A stretch of 64,000 nt of DNA, taken from NCBI GenBank assembly GCA_951394405.1, contig OX596335.1:5146001-5210000 (forward strand). The letters run 5' to 3'. The notes beneath the pieces are model-generated. The model ran no database searches. It saw only the letters and a program-made list of their open reading frames with translations, and was not told where the DNA came from. This stretch comes from Coprinellus micaceus. Lineage: Eukaryota; Basidiomycota; Agaricomycetes; Agaricales; Psathyrellaceae. The translations under genes and the position numbers were made by a program. Shown here in pieces: positions 12,169 through 21,917 of this stretch (position 1 is the stretch's first letter; every line of letters begins with the position of its first letter).

Positions 12169-12775
12169 CGAAGGGCGTGCGCCTAGAAATACGAGGAATG
12201 GATAACTAAATTATTGTATCATCCCTCGAACGATACGAACAGGAAAGTACCACCGAAAGCTCGAATTCCCGCGCAAGGGCGGGGCCTGGGAGGGTGGCGA
12301 ATGGACCTATTGGGTCATGGTACAACGAATAGCTCAGTACCTTTGTACAAGGCATATATAAACGAACAAAGGGTTTACTCAGCTCGCAATTCACGGGGAC
12401 ACCCCACCTCCAAGGGGTTTAAAGCCTCGGAGATGCCACTTGTCGGCCCAAGCCCCCGTCACCCCCGGAAAACACAGCAGACCGATCCACTTCATCCAGA
12501 CATTCGCGAGGAGCTGGAAGTACTTGGGGTCGCCCTGTACGATTTCGAGCCTCAGGTTGGTTATGAATGACTTTGTTTCTGTCTTCCGGTCGGTGCATGG
12601 ATTCCGGAGCGGCCTCAGTGTGCACAGTACGAACGACCTTCATTTTAAGCTCAGAATGAGCCGCAACCAAGAAGGCCTGGGCTAATGCGGACTTATTATG
12701 TTGGGCTGGTGATACCATCGCCGAGCGCTTAAACCCGCAAAATCAATCTAATCATTGTTCTTCCCGACCATCATC
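11563..12775. other. gene-free stretch
   Basis: No supported gene is visible. Open frames here are short and have no recognisable motif. Two of the five TGAGTCA sites lie inside. At 12722-12732 there is CGAGCGCTTAA, a variant of the motif found before other F-box genes, only 43 bases before the next start codon. Confidence 0.45.
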
Positions 12776-14221
12776 ATGTTGACTCCGAGCCCATTCATTA
12801 CCTTCCTCGGTACCAACTATGTCCCCTCTGAAGACGACGTACCTATCATTAAGCAAATCATTGCGGAACGTCAGTCGGAACTCGATACTCTATCAGTCAA
12901 CATTCAAGGCAGAGAGCGAAGAGCAGCCTGCATCCAGGACATGGAAGAGCACCAAGCTCTGCTGTCGCCCGCTAGACGAACCCCATTCGAAATCCTGGAA
13001 GCCATATTTCACGCCTGCCTCCCCGACTTCTCGTCCACAGCAGCGTCCGACGACATCACCTCCTCAACCCACCCATCCATTACCGTCAGTCGCGTCTGCC
13101 GTAGCTGGCGCGCTACAGCCCTTCGAAGCCCCGAAATATGGGCAGAACTCCTCATCATTATCCCAGACAAGGGGGGGCACGGTGGTGCATATGTCGCTGG
13201 CCAGCTGAAGAAGATGGAGCGCCTCCGTAGGGCTCTCAACGTTTGGACCACACGATCCGGCAACTCGCCTCTGAGTATCCGGCTGGTTGGAAATTCGAGT
13301 ATTTGTGGAGGGTGGACCGGGCACACTGTGGCAATTTCCCTGATCGAAGCTATCACACAAACCTCTCCACGATGGAGGGAGATTCTGCTCTCCGTGGTCG
13401 CCGGGCACTTGACCCGGGATGCGTCGATCGCGCAGTGGGGCCTTTTGGGATTATTGAGACTATCGCCTACGAGTCTTCCCCAATTGAAGAGGATTGAGCT
13501 GAAGGTAGTGGGCAGACCTTGGGTCGCAGAGGTGCTGCCAGACGGTCACCTTCACACTGCGTTACAGAGTGTGCTCGCATCTCCAAGCCTTCTCTCAACA
13601 CCATCGGTACGGTGTATGAAGGTGCACGGGGTGTGGATAGACGCATCCGTATCCAAGCGTTGGCCTCCGCTCACCACGCTCGACCTCGACTGCTATAATC
13701 CTATCGGCTCAGGGAACACTCCAGCTGAAAGTGCAATTCACCTCATGCGACAGTTGGCCTCCATCCCCACCCTCGTCGAGGTCTCGTTCGTCATCCAACG
13801 TCGCGGTCGAGGAGGCGACCATTTTCCTCCTGTATCCACGCCATTCTACGCGCCTAAGCTCAAGAGGCTGACGCTCAAAGGTGCTCCACTCCCTAAAGGA
13901 TTTGCGGAGTCGCTCCACCTCCCTGTCCTTGAAGACCTCAAGATCCAATGCATATACCAATCATATCCAGAAGGGACCGGTTCTGGAACGGTCGAATTCA
14001 TCCTACACCTCGGCAGCCAGCTCAAGTCTCTCACCTTTCCCTCCGATATAGTCAACCGAAAAGCGCTTGTCAATATTTTGGATGCCCTGCCCAACGTCGA
14101 TTTGTCCGTGAGCCCTAACGGATTTGGGACCCACCTCCGCAGTCGCTTCGACACAGGGAGGCTATTGCGCGACGAAGAGGCGATAGAGGCCTTTCGGAGT
14201 CCTCAACTGCGTTGGCGGTGA
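12776..14221 (+). CDS. F-box protein FB1, C-terminally shortened (481 aa)
   Basis: F-box proteins link Skp1 of an SCF ubiquitin ligase to a substrate. The order here is typical for the family in this window: a short N-terminus with NYVPSEDDVPII, an N-terminal coiled coil (about 20-60), an F-box-like core (about 66-130: RTPFEILEAIFHACL ... SRVCRSWRATALRSPEIWAEL), then irregular leucine-rich repeats that would bind the substrate. ATG 12776 is chosen because MLTPSPFITFLGTNY aligns with the starts of FB2 and FB3. The chain stops after SPQLRWR, where paralogs read CPRLRQLKL and continue for about 95-110 residues, so the last repeats are lost. It may still be expressed; no other frameshift is visible. 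Confidence 0.75.
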   Translation: MLTPSPFITFLGTNYVPSEDDVPIIKQIIAERQSELDTLSVNIQGRERRAACIQDMEEHQALLSPARRTPFEILEAIFHACLPDFSSTAASDDITSSTHPSITVSRVCRSWRATALRSPEIWAELLIIIPDKGGHGGAYVAGQLKKMERLRRALNVWTTRSGNSPLSIRLVGNSSICGGWTGHTVAISLIEAITQTSPRWREILLSVVAGHLTRDASIAQWGLLGLLRLSPTSLPQLKRIELKVVGRPWVAEVLPDGHLHTALQSVLASPSLLSTPSVRCMKVHGVWIDASVSKRWPPLTTLDLDCYNPIGSGNTPAESAIHLMRQLASIPTLVEVSFVIQRRGRGGDHFPPVSTPFYAPKLKRLTLKGAPLPKGFAESLHLPVLEDLKIQCIYQSYPEGTGSGTVEFILHLGSQLKSLTFPSDIVNRKALVNILDALPNVDLSVSPNGFGTHLRSRFDTGRLLRDEEAIEAFRSPQLRWR

Positions 14222-14388
14222 CATAGTGTCAATGCCTATGTGGCCTACTCACTGCGATGAATAGATATACCATGTTCAGGTTTCTACTCTTCAAGTTCGA
14301 AAAAGCGCATTGACTACGTATGCTCGTGGTACATCAGTACTTTCTTCTCAAGCAACGCGATCGGAGAAACGACACAATACCTCGCTTT

Positions 14389-16140
14389 TTATCCATGAGT
14401 AAATTCAGAGCTTTGGCTGTACGTGAGATTCAGCTGGAAACCGACCAAGTCAACGCCATCGTCTGTTAGCCTCCGAAGGACGTCCGGGTCCCCAGGTCTC
14501 CGTTGTTTCCAGAACACTACCGTCACTTCCTCAAGGCTATGTTCACCAGAAGACCCCAACCCTCGTCTCCGGCTAGCAATGAAATCGACCAGCACCCGCT
14601 CCACAGCATCGTCCGTGTACTGCTCGCTTGTGGTTTCTAATCGAAAGCGACGCAGTCGTGGGCAGCGAAGAGGCTGGATGATCGTGCCATCATTAGCGTC
14701 GTGAGTGCCACCGTTCAACTCAACGACAGAGTAGGCATCAATGCCAAGAAACCTTGACGAATGCGGGGAGTGTGACTCCGTGGCCTTCCGGGGTAGGAGC
14801 GTCAGGGTGATAAGGCCCGGTAGCGACTCGAAGATCGTTGTCAACGCACGCCGAGTGACATAGTTGGGGGTGAAGGATAGCGAGGTCAACTTGGGACCGA
14901 ATCTCAGCACGAATTCCCCGAAGCCCGAGTTCATGTTCAGAGGAGTGAGCCTCCAAACAAACTTCAGGGAGAGGTCTCGAAGGGAGGGGAGATCAAGGGA
15001 CTGTGCAAAGCCGACTGGAATGCTCTCGCCGCGGAGACTGAGCGATGCGAGATTAGGGGCGGAAAGAGGGGTGGGTGTAGTGGGGAATCGTTGGGCCAGG
15101 GTCAACCTCTTTCCGCGGTTATAGAAAGAGACGCGCTGCAGACTGGGGATCTCCTGGAGAAGTTGGAGAAGTATGCTAGCACTGGATGCCGGGGATGGGT
15201 CTTGACTCGGATGGAGTACGCGAAAGTCGAGGGTGGTTATCGGCGGCCAGTATTTCGTCACGGAAGTGGAGGACATATCTCCCAAAGCGCCCTCCAACTT
15301 CATTGTTTGTAGAGATACCGTTGACAGCAACCCTCCCGGGGAGGTGAATACCCCGTGCAGGCGGGGGCCTAGGGAACGCCTGAGCCTCGTATCGAGGTAA
15401 TCGACATTCAGTTCGACTTCCTCTAATAGTGGAAGTTCGGTCGAGGGAATTGCTATCAAATCGTGCATTGAGGCAGAGTAGGGAGCGATGACCAACCAAA
15501 ACGATACCCGCCTCCACCTCGAGCAACTCTGCTTGATTGCGCCCATGAGCCCCTGATAAATATCGTCGATTAAAGCAATATCCCCCCGGTAATCTTCGTA
15601 GAGGAAGTCGCTCTGTGCCAGCACTGTCAAAGGCAAGCTGCCAGATCGTACGGTCCAGAGAAGGATGGCGTCAGCCAACCCCGTCATCATGCACACCCAC
15701 CCCAGTTCACCTCCCACCTTCTTGAGGGCCTCAGGTCCACAGTTAGGTATGGAAATGCGCAGCTTGGTCCACAGAGACGGGGAATCGAGAGCAATGAGCC
15801 GCCAATCGCGACACACTCGGCTAAGAACAGCGGAGGGGTGCGCTGGGGAAATTGGCTCCGTAGACTCCCGCTCGACGGCTTGGAATATCGAGGACAGGAT
15901 GTCGAAGGGCATTTGCCTGATCGGTGCAAGCAGGGTGTTGTGGTCCTCCATTTCCTTCAGGTAGGCTACCTGCTCATCCCTGATAGCCTGCAACGCCAGC
16001 TCCATCTCCTTGATTGTGAGTGTAAGAGCTTCGGCCTTGGCCTTGCGATCGTTGATTATGGACTTTATTATGGGTATTTCGGTGTGAGATGGGGTGTAAT
16101 TGGTGTTCAAGCGCGCTTCAAAGGGAGAGGGTAGCGACAT
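14389..16140 (-). CDS. F-box protein FB2 (583 aa)
   Basis: A single open exon. The start at 16140 has CACCATGTCG context, and MSLPSPFEARLNTNYTPS aligns with FB1 and FB3; an in-frame ATG 21 bases upstream is less likely. Residues 20-66 are a coiled coil and 71-127 the F-box core (MPFDILSSIFQAV, then LSRVCRDWRLIALDSPSLWTKL). About 200-480 has LRR-like strands such as LPLLEEVELNV and APNLASLSLRG, and the C-terminal PRLRRFRLET with the DAVERVLVDFIASRR helix is complete. It is the closest intact relative of FB1 here. It is divergent from FB3 with only 114 bases between start codons, so the two probably share a promoter. Confidence 0.85.
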   Translation of the reverse strand: MSLPSPFEARLNTNYTPSHTEIPIIKSIINDRKAKAEALTLTIKEMELALQAIRDEQVAYLKEMEDHNTLLAPIRQMPFDILSSIFQAVERESTEPISPAHPSAVLSRVCRDWRLIALDSPSLWTKLRISIPNCGPEALKKVGGELGWVCMMTGLADAILLWTVRSGSLPLTVLAQSDFLYEDYRGDIALIDDIYQGLMGAIKQSCSRWRRVSFWLVIAPYSASMHDLIAIPSTELPLLEEVELNVDYLDTRLRRSLGPRLHGVFTSPGGLLSTVSLQTMKLEGALGDMSSTSVTKYWPPITTLDFRVLHPSQDPSPASSASILLQLLQEIPSLQRVSFYNRGKRLTLAQRFPTTPTPLSAPNLASLSLRGESIPVGFAQSLDLPSLRDLSLKFVWRLTPLNMNSGFGEFVLRFGPKLTSLSFTPNYVTRRALTTIFESLPGLITLTLLPRKATESHSPHSSRFLGIDAYSVVELNGGTHDANDGTIIQPLRCPRLRRFRLETTSEQYTDDAVERVLVDFIASRRRGLGSSGEHSLEEVTVVFWKQRRPGDPDVLRRLTDDGVDLVGFQLNLTYSQSSEFTHG

Positions 16141-16218
16141 GGTGACGGTTGGGAGAGGCACTCTGTCCCGGCGGCGTTGGTCGGTTGATGCTCATCAGAC
16201 AGCGAACACGTGGCCGAG

Positions 16219-16229
16219 CGGGCGCCTAA
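16219..16229. promoter_or_regulatory. variant of the shared F-box upstream motif
   Basis: CGGGCGCCTAA differs by two bases from TGGGCGCTTAA. It lies in the 114-base gap between divergent FB2 and FB3. Confidence 0.3.
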
Positions 16230-16254
16230 CCCAGGTTTCTTTCTTACCACCACC

Positions 16255-18024
16255 ATGGCGAATCCAACCCCATTCTCCGCACACCTCAACACCAACTACA
16301 TCCCGTCCGAGGACGAAATTCCCATTCTCAGGCGGATTGTCGCCGAACGCAACGTCGAGGTCGATGCACTCTCCCTCCAAATCGCGGAGATGGAACAGGC
16401 AGTCCTAGTCGCGAAGGAACAGAGGAAAGCCTGCACCAGGGACATGGAGGCCCATAGGGAATTGCTTACACCTATCAGGCGGGTACCATTCGAGGTTCTC
16501 GCAGCAATATTTCAGGCCTGCGTCCCCGACATCGCCTCATTGTCTGCCATCTGTTCAGGGATCTCGTCCCGGCGCCACCCAAGCATCGTCCTCAGCAACG
16601 TATGCCACGCCTGGCGCACAACAGCCCTGGGGTCTCCTACCTTATGGTCAGAACTCCTCATCGCCGTGCCGACTCACACCAACCCAAATCACAAAGCCGG
16701 GGAGGAGTGGCTGCAGCAGATGAGGCAAGTGAGAAAAGCCGTCGAGGTTTGGTCCAGCCGGTCTGGAAAATCTCTTTTGACGATACGGGTGGCGTCGAGC
16801 GCGACATCCATCGGGACTGGGCAGAGTGGTGACACGACGAGGGAAGTGTTGGACTCTCTGATGGGCGCCATCAAGCAGACGTCATCCAGATGGAGGGGAA
16901 TCGTATTCTCGCTCGTCCTCGGATCGCTTTGGGAGCCGGGGATGGTCGAGCTGCTTCAAGTATTGCCGGCGGCCCTCCCTCAGTTGAAACGGGTGGATTT
17001 GGATATACATAGCCAGGCACATGAGATAGGTGGCCGATTGCACCTCACCTTACAACAAATGCTGGCGTCCCCCAGCCTCCTTTCAGCACCTTCGATTCAT
17101 TCCTTGAAGTTGCATGGGGTGTGGAGAGACACCTCCTCCCCAGCCATAACCAAACATTGGCCTCCCCTGATCAACCTCGATATCGACTGCTTTCACCCGA
17201 CCAACTCAGAGGCTACGGCGGTTCAGAGCGCTTCCCAGCTCATTCAGCTGCTGAATTCCATCCCTACACTCACCAACGTCATCTTCTTCATCCAGGGGAG
17301 AAGCTCGGCAGGCGACCTTCTCCAGCCTTCGACTGCGGCAACTGGCCTCCCTCAGGCCCCAAGCCTAAAGAGCCTAACGCTCAAAGGAGCTGAGGTCCCT
17401 AAGGGCTTCTCTCGTTCAATCGATCTACCAGCGCTCCAAGATCTCCACCTCCAATTTACGTCCCTCATTCCCGAGGGCGTTGAATCCGGAATCGTCGAAT
17501 GCATACTGCGTCTCGGCACCCAACTGAAATCACTCACATTCTCTCCCGACGCGGTTAACAGGCACGCGCTGGTCAAGATTCTCGAATATCTACCCGTGCT
17601 GGAAACCCTGTCTTTGAATCCTCAGGGGTCTGGATCGCACTTCCGGTGCAGTGCCGACAGACCCGGGGTCGACTGCTATGCCATAACCGAGTTGAACGAA
17701 GCCATGTATAACCATCCGGGCGTAGATCAAGATAGTGTGGTCAACGGTCACGGACCAAAGGATACTCTTCGCTGCCCGAGGCTCCGCCAACTGAAGTTGC
17801 AAACGACGAGAGACCGGTATGAGGATGACGCTGTTGAGCAGGCGCTGGTGGAGTTTATCGCTAGGCGGAGGGGGCGAGCTTGGGCAGGGGATGAATTTCA
17901 ATTGCAGGTGGTATCCATTTCGTTCCGGCGGGAGCGCGGGCCAAATACCCCAAATGTATTGCAGGAATTGAATGAGTGGGATGTCGACCTGTGTGGATTC
18001 GACCTTCGTCTCGCATACCTGTAA
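16255..18024 (+). CDS. F-box protein FB3 (589 aa)
   Basis: A single open exon beginning at CACCACCATGGCG (16255); the frame extends 45 bases upstream, but the downstream ATG fits the paralogs. It shows NTNYIPSEDEIPIL, a coiled coil rich in EMEQAVLVAKEQ, an F-box core at about 70-140 (RVPFEVLAAIFQACV, LSNVCHAWRTTALGSPTLWSEL), LRR-like repeats, and the family C-terminus (CPRLRQLKLQTT, DAVEQALVEFIARRR). The last segment predicts where FB1 was truncated. CGGGCGCCTAA at 16219-16229 lies 25 bases upstream. Confidence 0.85.
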   Translation: MANPTPFSAHLNTNYIPSEDEIPILRRIVAERNVEVDALSLQIAEMEQAVLVAKEQRKACTRDMEAHRELLTPIRRVPFEVLAAIFQACVPDIASLSAICSGISSRRHPSIVLSNVCHAWRTTALGSPTLWSELLIAVPTHTNPNHKAGEEWLQQMRQVRKAVEVWSSRSGKSLLTIRVASSATSIGTGQSGDTTREVLDSLMGAIKQTSSRWRGIVFSLVLGSLWEPGMVELLQVLPAALPQLKRVDLDIHSQAHEIGGRLHLTLQQMLASPSLLSAPSIHSLKLHGVWRDTSSPAITKHWPPLINLDIDCFHPTNSEATAVQSASQLIQLLNSIPTLTNVIFFIQGRSSAGDLLQPSTAATGLPQAPSLKSLTLKGAEVPKGFSRSIDLPALQDLHLQFTSLIPEGVESGIVECILRLGTQLKSLTFSPDAVNRHALVKILEYLPVLETLSLNPQGSGSHFRCSADRPGVDCYAITELNEAMYNHPGVDQDSVVNGHGPKDTLRCPRLRQLKLQTTRDRYEDDAVEQALVEFIARRRGRAWAGDEFQLQVVSISFRRERGPNTPNVLQELNEWDVDLCGFDLRLAYL

Positions 18025-18187
18025 TACGTCTCTCTCGATTACCTTTCCTTGCGCAAGCCGCCGTCTGCTGCATCCGATCGATTTTGAGGATTTCCGGCTG
18101 GCGTTCGCTGACAATCTGCCTGAGAACGGAGACACCGTCGTCTTAGAGTCGACATATGGTGGTGAGGAATGAAAACTGCTGGCGTAT

Positions 18188-18198
18188 TTAAGCGCCCA
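18188..18198. promoter_or_regulatory. TTAAGCGCCCA motif
   Basis: An exact copy of the shared 11-base word, about 80 bases before the first ATG-like site and about 325 bases before the start used in the 145-aa orphan gene. It is followed by CAGTCACGTGCG, which includes a CACGTG E-box. Confidence 0.4.
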
Positions 18199-18512
18199 GG
18201 ACTCAGTCACGTGCGTTCGACATCAAAGAGTCGAACGCCCGGCGCCCCCATCGCCGTCCCTCACAACAACAACCATGGCTCCACACCGCCCTGCACGATG
18301 AGCACGTCATTGCCCTTCAAAACTCTGGCGAGAAGGCCGTATACCCGCAGCCTACGTCGTGGCGACGTTCTATGTGCACGGCCACGTTCATGACGCTCCA
18401 CCCGATGACACCAACCCACAATGCAGTGCAATGACTTCATCCTTCCTGAGGATAGGTATATCAGGCAGGCGTCGTGACGTTGGAAAAGCTAACCTGCACA
18501 GAACCGCCAACC

Positions 18513-19057
18513 ATGCCTTCAAAACCCACATACGATTTCACCGGTAACGACGTCTCCTCGCAGAGGAGTTCGATGCACCTCTTCAACCCTGGAGGATACA
18601 TGTCGCCACAACACTACCCTGAGACGCACTCCCAGACTTCGTCGATTGTTGCCCTCCAGGCCCTCACCACTCCACCCAAAGAGCGCCCCTCGAAGCGACG
18701 GGGTATTCTCAAGAAACGTGCGCCCTGGCCTCATCCCAGATACTTACATTTGCTGATGTCCCTCCATTCAGTGTCACGACCGTTCCAGAAGCGGCACCAG
18801 AACTCAGGTCCGACGACGCTGGGGGAAGGCGAGGCTAGAGCACTTGTCTACAACACTGGAGCCCTGAGTCGGTACCCCGATGTCGGCCCAGCACACACGG
18901 GTGTCGTGCTTCCTGTTCAATCGATGCTGAAGGGAGACGGGGTAGGCCAACATCAGCGAGGGGGCTCTCCATTGGCATATGATTGTGAGTCCCCGTCTTC
19001 TTGGGAGCGCTCCTACCATCTTACCCGTCTTTTGCAGCACCTCCCCCACAGTACTAG
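18513..19057 (+). CDS. 145-aa orphan protein ending in SPPPQY
   Basis: Three coding exons, 18513-18717, 18772-18984 and 19038-19057, join to exactly 438 nt. An upstream intron at 18456-18501 (GTATAT...CTAAC...CACAG) would lie in the leader. The start MPSKPTYDFTGND has ACCATGCC context. The protein is polar, with a basic SKRRGILKK patch near residue 65 and a short proline-rich end, AYDSPPPQY. I recognise no family. Support comes from three consistent introns and a shared upstream motif. An earlier ATG near 18279 opens a frame that meets a TGA after eight codons yet otherwise continues in phase into this gene, so an N-terminal exon may have been lost to a nonsense change. Confidence 0.5.
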
Positions 19058-19528
19058 ATCACACGAGCCACTATGTTTTATCTCTTGGATTCGGCCGGGA
19101 TACCCATAGATCATAAAGGACCGCATAGGCTAATTGGTTTTTTGGACATTTCCTGCTGTCACTAACATAGGCACTCCCGGCTAATTCTATGACTCTTGTA
19201 ACGAGACGCTGGTGGAGATGCAACGGTCAGGCAAGGTGTGGGGATAACCATTAGCGAGCTAACGTTTACAGAACTATACAGCTCCCTATTTCAAACACGA
19301 CACTGGACAAGCCAATAATGATAACAGATCCGAGGACGATGGAAGAACCGCCGGAATGGGATCCACGAGTAGGTTCATTCCAACAACAGGCAATTCAGTA
19401 GGTGCAATGGACGGAGCAGGGGGTCATCCGTCCCTCTGAGGCGGGACGGGATAGTCAGCATCGGTCTCACCAAGCCAAACACAAGCCGGCTCACCGTGGT
19501 CCACAGGTGGGTCAAGCATCAAGCGCGT
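19058..19528. other. gene-free stretch
   Basis: About 470 bases between the orphan gene and the convergent pheromone gene. No supported open frame or repeat is seen. Confidence 0.4.
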
Positions 19529-19714
19529 TCAAGCGATAGAACAGTAGGTTCCGCCACCTTGGCCGTTGGAGCCCTCCTCATCGGCGGGGATGTCCCTGGC
19601 GAAAATGACGCAGTATGTGCCGCCACCCTGGCCGTTGGAACCTTCAGCGTCCTTGGGGACCTTCACGTGGGCGGAAGAGGTATTGGTGAAAGAGATGGTG
19701 GTGAAAGAGTCCAT
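19529..19714 (-). CDS. mating-pheromone precursor with two pheromone modules (61 aa)
   Basis: Basidiomycete lipopeptide pheromones are made as short precursors that start with MDxF and end in a CaaX box; the Cys is farnesylated, the last three residues are removed, and the N-terminus is trimmed. This frame starts MDSFTTISFTNTSSAH and ends GGGTYCSIA-stop, a perfect CaaX. Unusually, the pheromone-like stretch EGSNGQGGGTYC occurs twice, 23 residues apart (Cys at residues 36 and 59): first followed by VIF and then by ARDIPADE leading into the second. Only the terminal Cys can be prenylated by the usual route. The copies use different synonymous codons, so the duplication is not recent. The start 19714 is chosen by MDSF; the frame extends upstream without homology. 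No STE3-type receptor is in the window, so this may lie outside the mating-type locus. Confidence 0.85.
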   Translation of the reverse strand: MDSFTTISFTNTSSAHVKVPKDAEGSNGQGGGTYCVIFARDIPADEEGSNGQGGGTYCSIA

Positions 19715-20818
19715 TTGAGCTGGAAGGGTTGATTGGGAGGAGCGAATCGCTGAAGAGGAACCGTTGAACCGCCCGTCCCTTTTATACTTCGAAAACGGGG
19801 CTATCGATCGAGGTGTGCGGACCAAGGGAATACACCGTTGAACAAGGTTACCACCTTGCTTATTGTCACTTGGGCAAATAAGTGGATGGCCACCATTGCA
19901 GGGAAGTACCTTTTGGACTGTTCGCTGTGCCAGACTTCATCCACTACCAGTACACATTGATACACCCGGGTTGTGCTAGCTCCAATGCATCCCATAAATG
20001 GACAACAAGTGGTGCCTATCGACAGGATTGAACGCTTAGTCGTGTGTCCATTCAGGTTGGCCCTGGTGCCTCTTGGACGGTCAAGCATGACCGCTTGGTG
20101 AGATGTTTTGGAAGCTACCCGGATACACCAGTGTATACATATCCAGAGAATGAAGAGCGAAGGCCCGAAGGCGGCTTATAAGTAATCGAAGGAGGTCGTG
20201 CATTCGAACCCAATCGCCTCGCTTATTGTTTGCGGAGCCCTGGGCGCCTATTTCGGTGATGGGCCTTGTCATCAGTCCCACCTCGAGAAACAATGCATAC
20301 ATTGTACACGTACCGTCGAAAATGCGGCGTTCGCTCTGTGGGCATGAAGTCAAGCAGGGCTCAACACTTCGTACAAACGAATAGTTGTGAACAATTGCGA
20401 CAGTCCACTCGTGTACCTTATGAAGCAAAGAACCAACGGTGCCTGGAGTACACAGTGTGTGTTTGCCACGACGGAGTCGCGGCGCAGAGCAACCATTATT
20501 CACTACGATCTGGGCCAACCGGGCGTGGGTGACTGAAGTCTGTTCATCCTTCTAAGTTATAATGCGGATTCTGATCATCTTCGAGCTCTGTGACATCCTA
20601 TCCTCATATAACCCTTCAAGACGTACGATCTTCCTCGTAAGCGGAAGTTTGGCACGATTTAAACCGAAATCGTCAGATCTGGTTTATTCTCGTGCAGCAA
20701 CAAAACAGGATTGTACATGAGTTTGTACTTGAAATCATACGCTTGCAGAGCAAGAATCAGGATGGTTCGTCTATGTGTCAGTGTATAGCAAACAAATCCC
20801 GGCATACGATCTAATACT
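19715..20818. other. upstream region of pheromone gene and FB4 3' flank
   Basis: There is no supported gene. A 145-codon open frame at 20081-20518 (minus) lacks any family feature and codon pattern. The far end (about 20808-20839, minus) holds the original end of FB4, cut off by the transposon at 20840. Confidence 0.4.
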
Positions 20819-20839
20819 TGAATGTAGGGTATTTGACTC
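20819..20839. repeat. left copy of 21-bp flanking duplication
   Basis: Bases 20819-20839 (TGAATGTAGGG...TTGACTC) are identical to 21918-21938. They encode, on the minus strand, RVKYPTF of FB4. This copy is followed on the minus strand by AAGTATTAG, giving KY-stop. Confidence 0.85.
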
Positions 20840-21917
20840 TGCATCATAAAAAAAGTCGATAGCATTTGTGCGTGATATGTGAAGATATGCAAGATATGCG
20901 AAGATATGGGGGCGGGCTGCATTCGTTGAGTGGACGGAATATTAGCTGCACAAATGCAAGCGGCCGCATTTGTGCAGCCGGGGACCAAATGTGCAGCCCA
21001 AATGCAGCCGGAATTTACGCCTGCGTATTCGACGGCTATGCTTGCGTCCCCGACTTGGGGCAAACTCCACAGAACAGCGTGCAGGAAACCCAGTGTATTT
21101 TGAGAAATATTATACGGAGATGTAGACTACGAGGGGGATATATAGGTCATAGAACGGGGACTCTCGTGCGCAGGACGCTCGGGTGACATTGAGAACGGGA
21201 CCTGAGCTCCTGGTTGAGGGTTATCCGGGCGAATCGCACTAGGCGGGGTCGTGGAAAACGGTGGTCATAGTGGGGGTAGGTGAGTGAGCGATGAAGGTAA
21301 TCTGGGCGACTAGGAAACTTCAGGTTTTGTGTGGAGAGAGAACTGGCCGACACGCACCTTCACCGCCGCATCACCAAGGTCTCCCATATCCTGGTACCAG
21401 CCTACAGCCCAAGGCACGGGTGGGGATGGGCAGAAACGACGGACGTTGAGGCCGGGGAGGCCGGGAGGAGATGGTGGGGGAAGGAAAGAAAGAAACGCGA
21501 CGATGGAACGCGAAGGACGCGTCGATATATGTGACGACGCGTGACGTCACGCTTCACAACTTGCCGAAGGCGCCCCAAGTTCGCTCTCCGACTCTGGCGC
21601 CCGACACCGATCTGGGGGCGGATGTGTATGCGTTTCTAGGAGGAGGAGGCGTCAGTAGGCTTTTTGTGAGGTAAGTCGATTCAACTGTCATTCTAACTGG
21701 CCCAACGCCCACATCTCGGTGCATGTCTGCTTGCATATCCGGCCCTCGCCGCATAACTGCTGCACAGATGCACCCGTTGTGCCGCACAGGCGGTGCCGCT
21801 ATGCGACGCTATGCGCACACCACGCATTTATTCTACCTGAATGCTGAGTGAATGCTGCGTCATGTACACATGCTGGGCATATCATCCACAAATGATATCG
21901 ACTTTTTTTATGATGAC
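20840..21917. mobile_element. 1.08-kb non-autonomous DNA transposon, copy 1
   Basis: The ends are imperfect inverted repeats of about 35 bases: left CATCATAAAAAAAGTCGATA then GCATTTGTG, right (reverse complement) the same 20 bases then TCATTTGTG. The element lies between perfect 21-bp direct repeats. It has no convincing open frame. Subterminal words built on GCATTTGTGCAGC and its complement recur several times in each direction, as binding sites for a transposase often do. The interior matches copy 2 (48379-49331) in inverted orientation, including a GTGACGTCACGC palindrome region and an AAAGAAAGAAACGCG tract. The long flanking duplication does not fit the 2-11 bp typical of common cut-and-paste superfamilies; classification is open. 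Confidence 0.8.

Noticed and set aside
20187..20210. tRNA-like B box (GGTTCGAATGC on minus)
   Set aside because: No matching A box, T stem or acceptor stem can be drawn around it.
20081..20518. 145-codon open frame upstream of the pheromone gene
   Set aside because: No domain, no splice support, unconvincing composition; probably chance.
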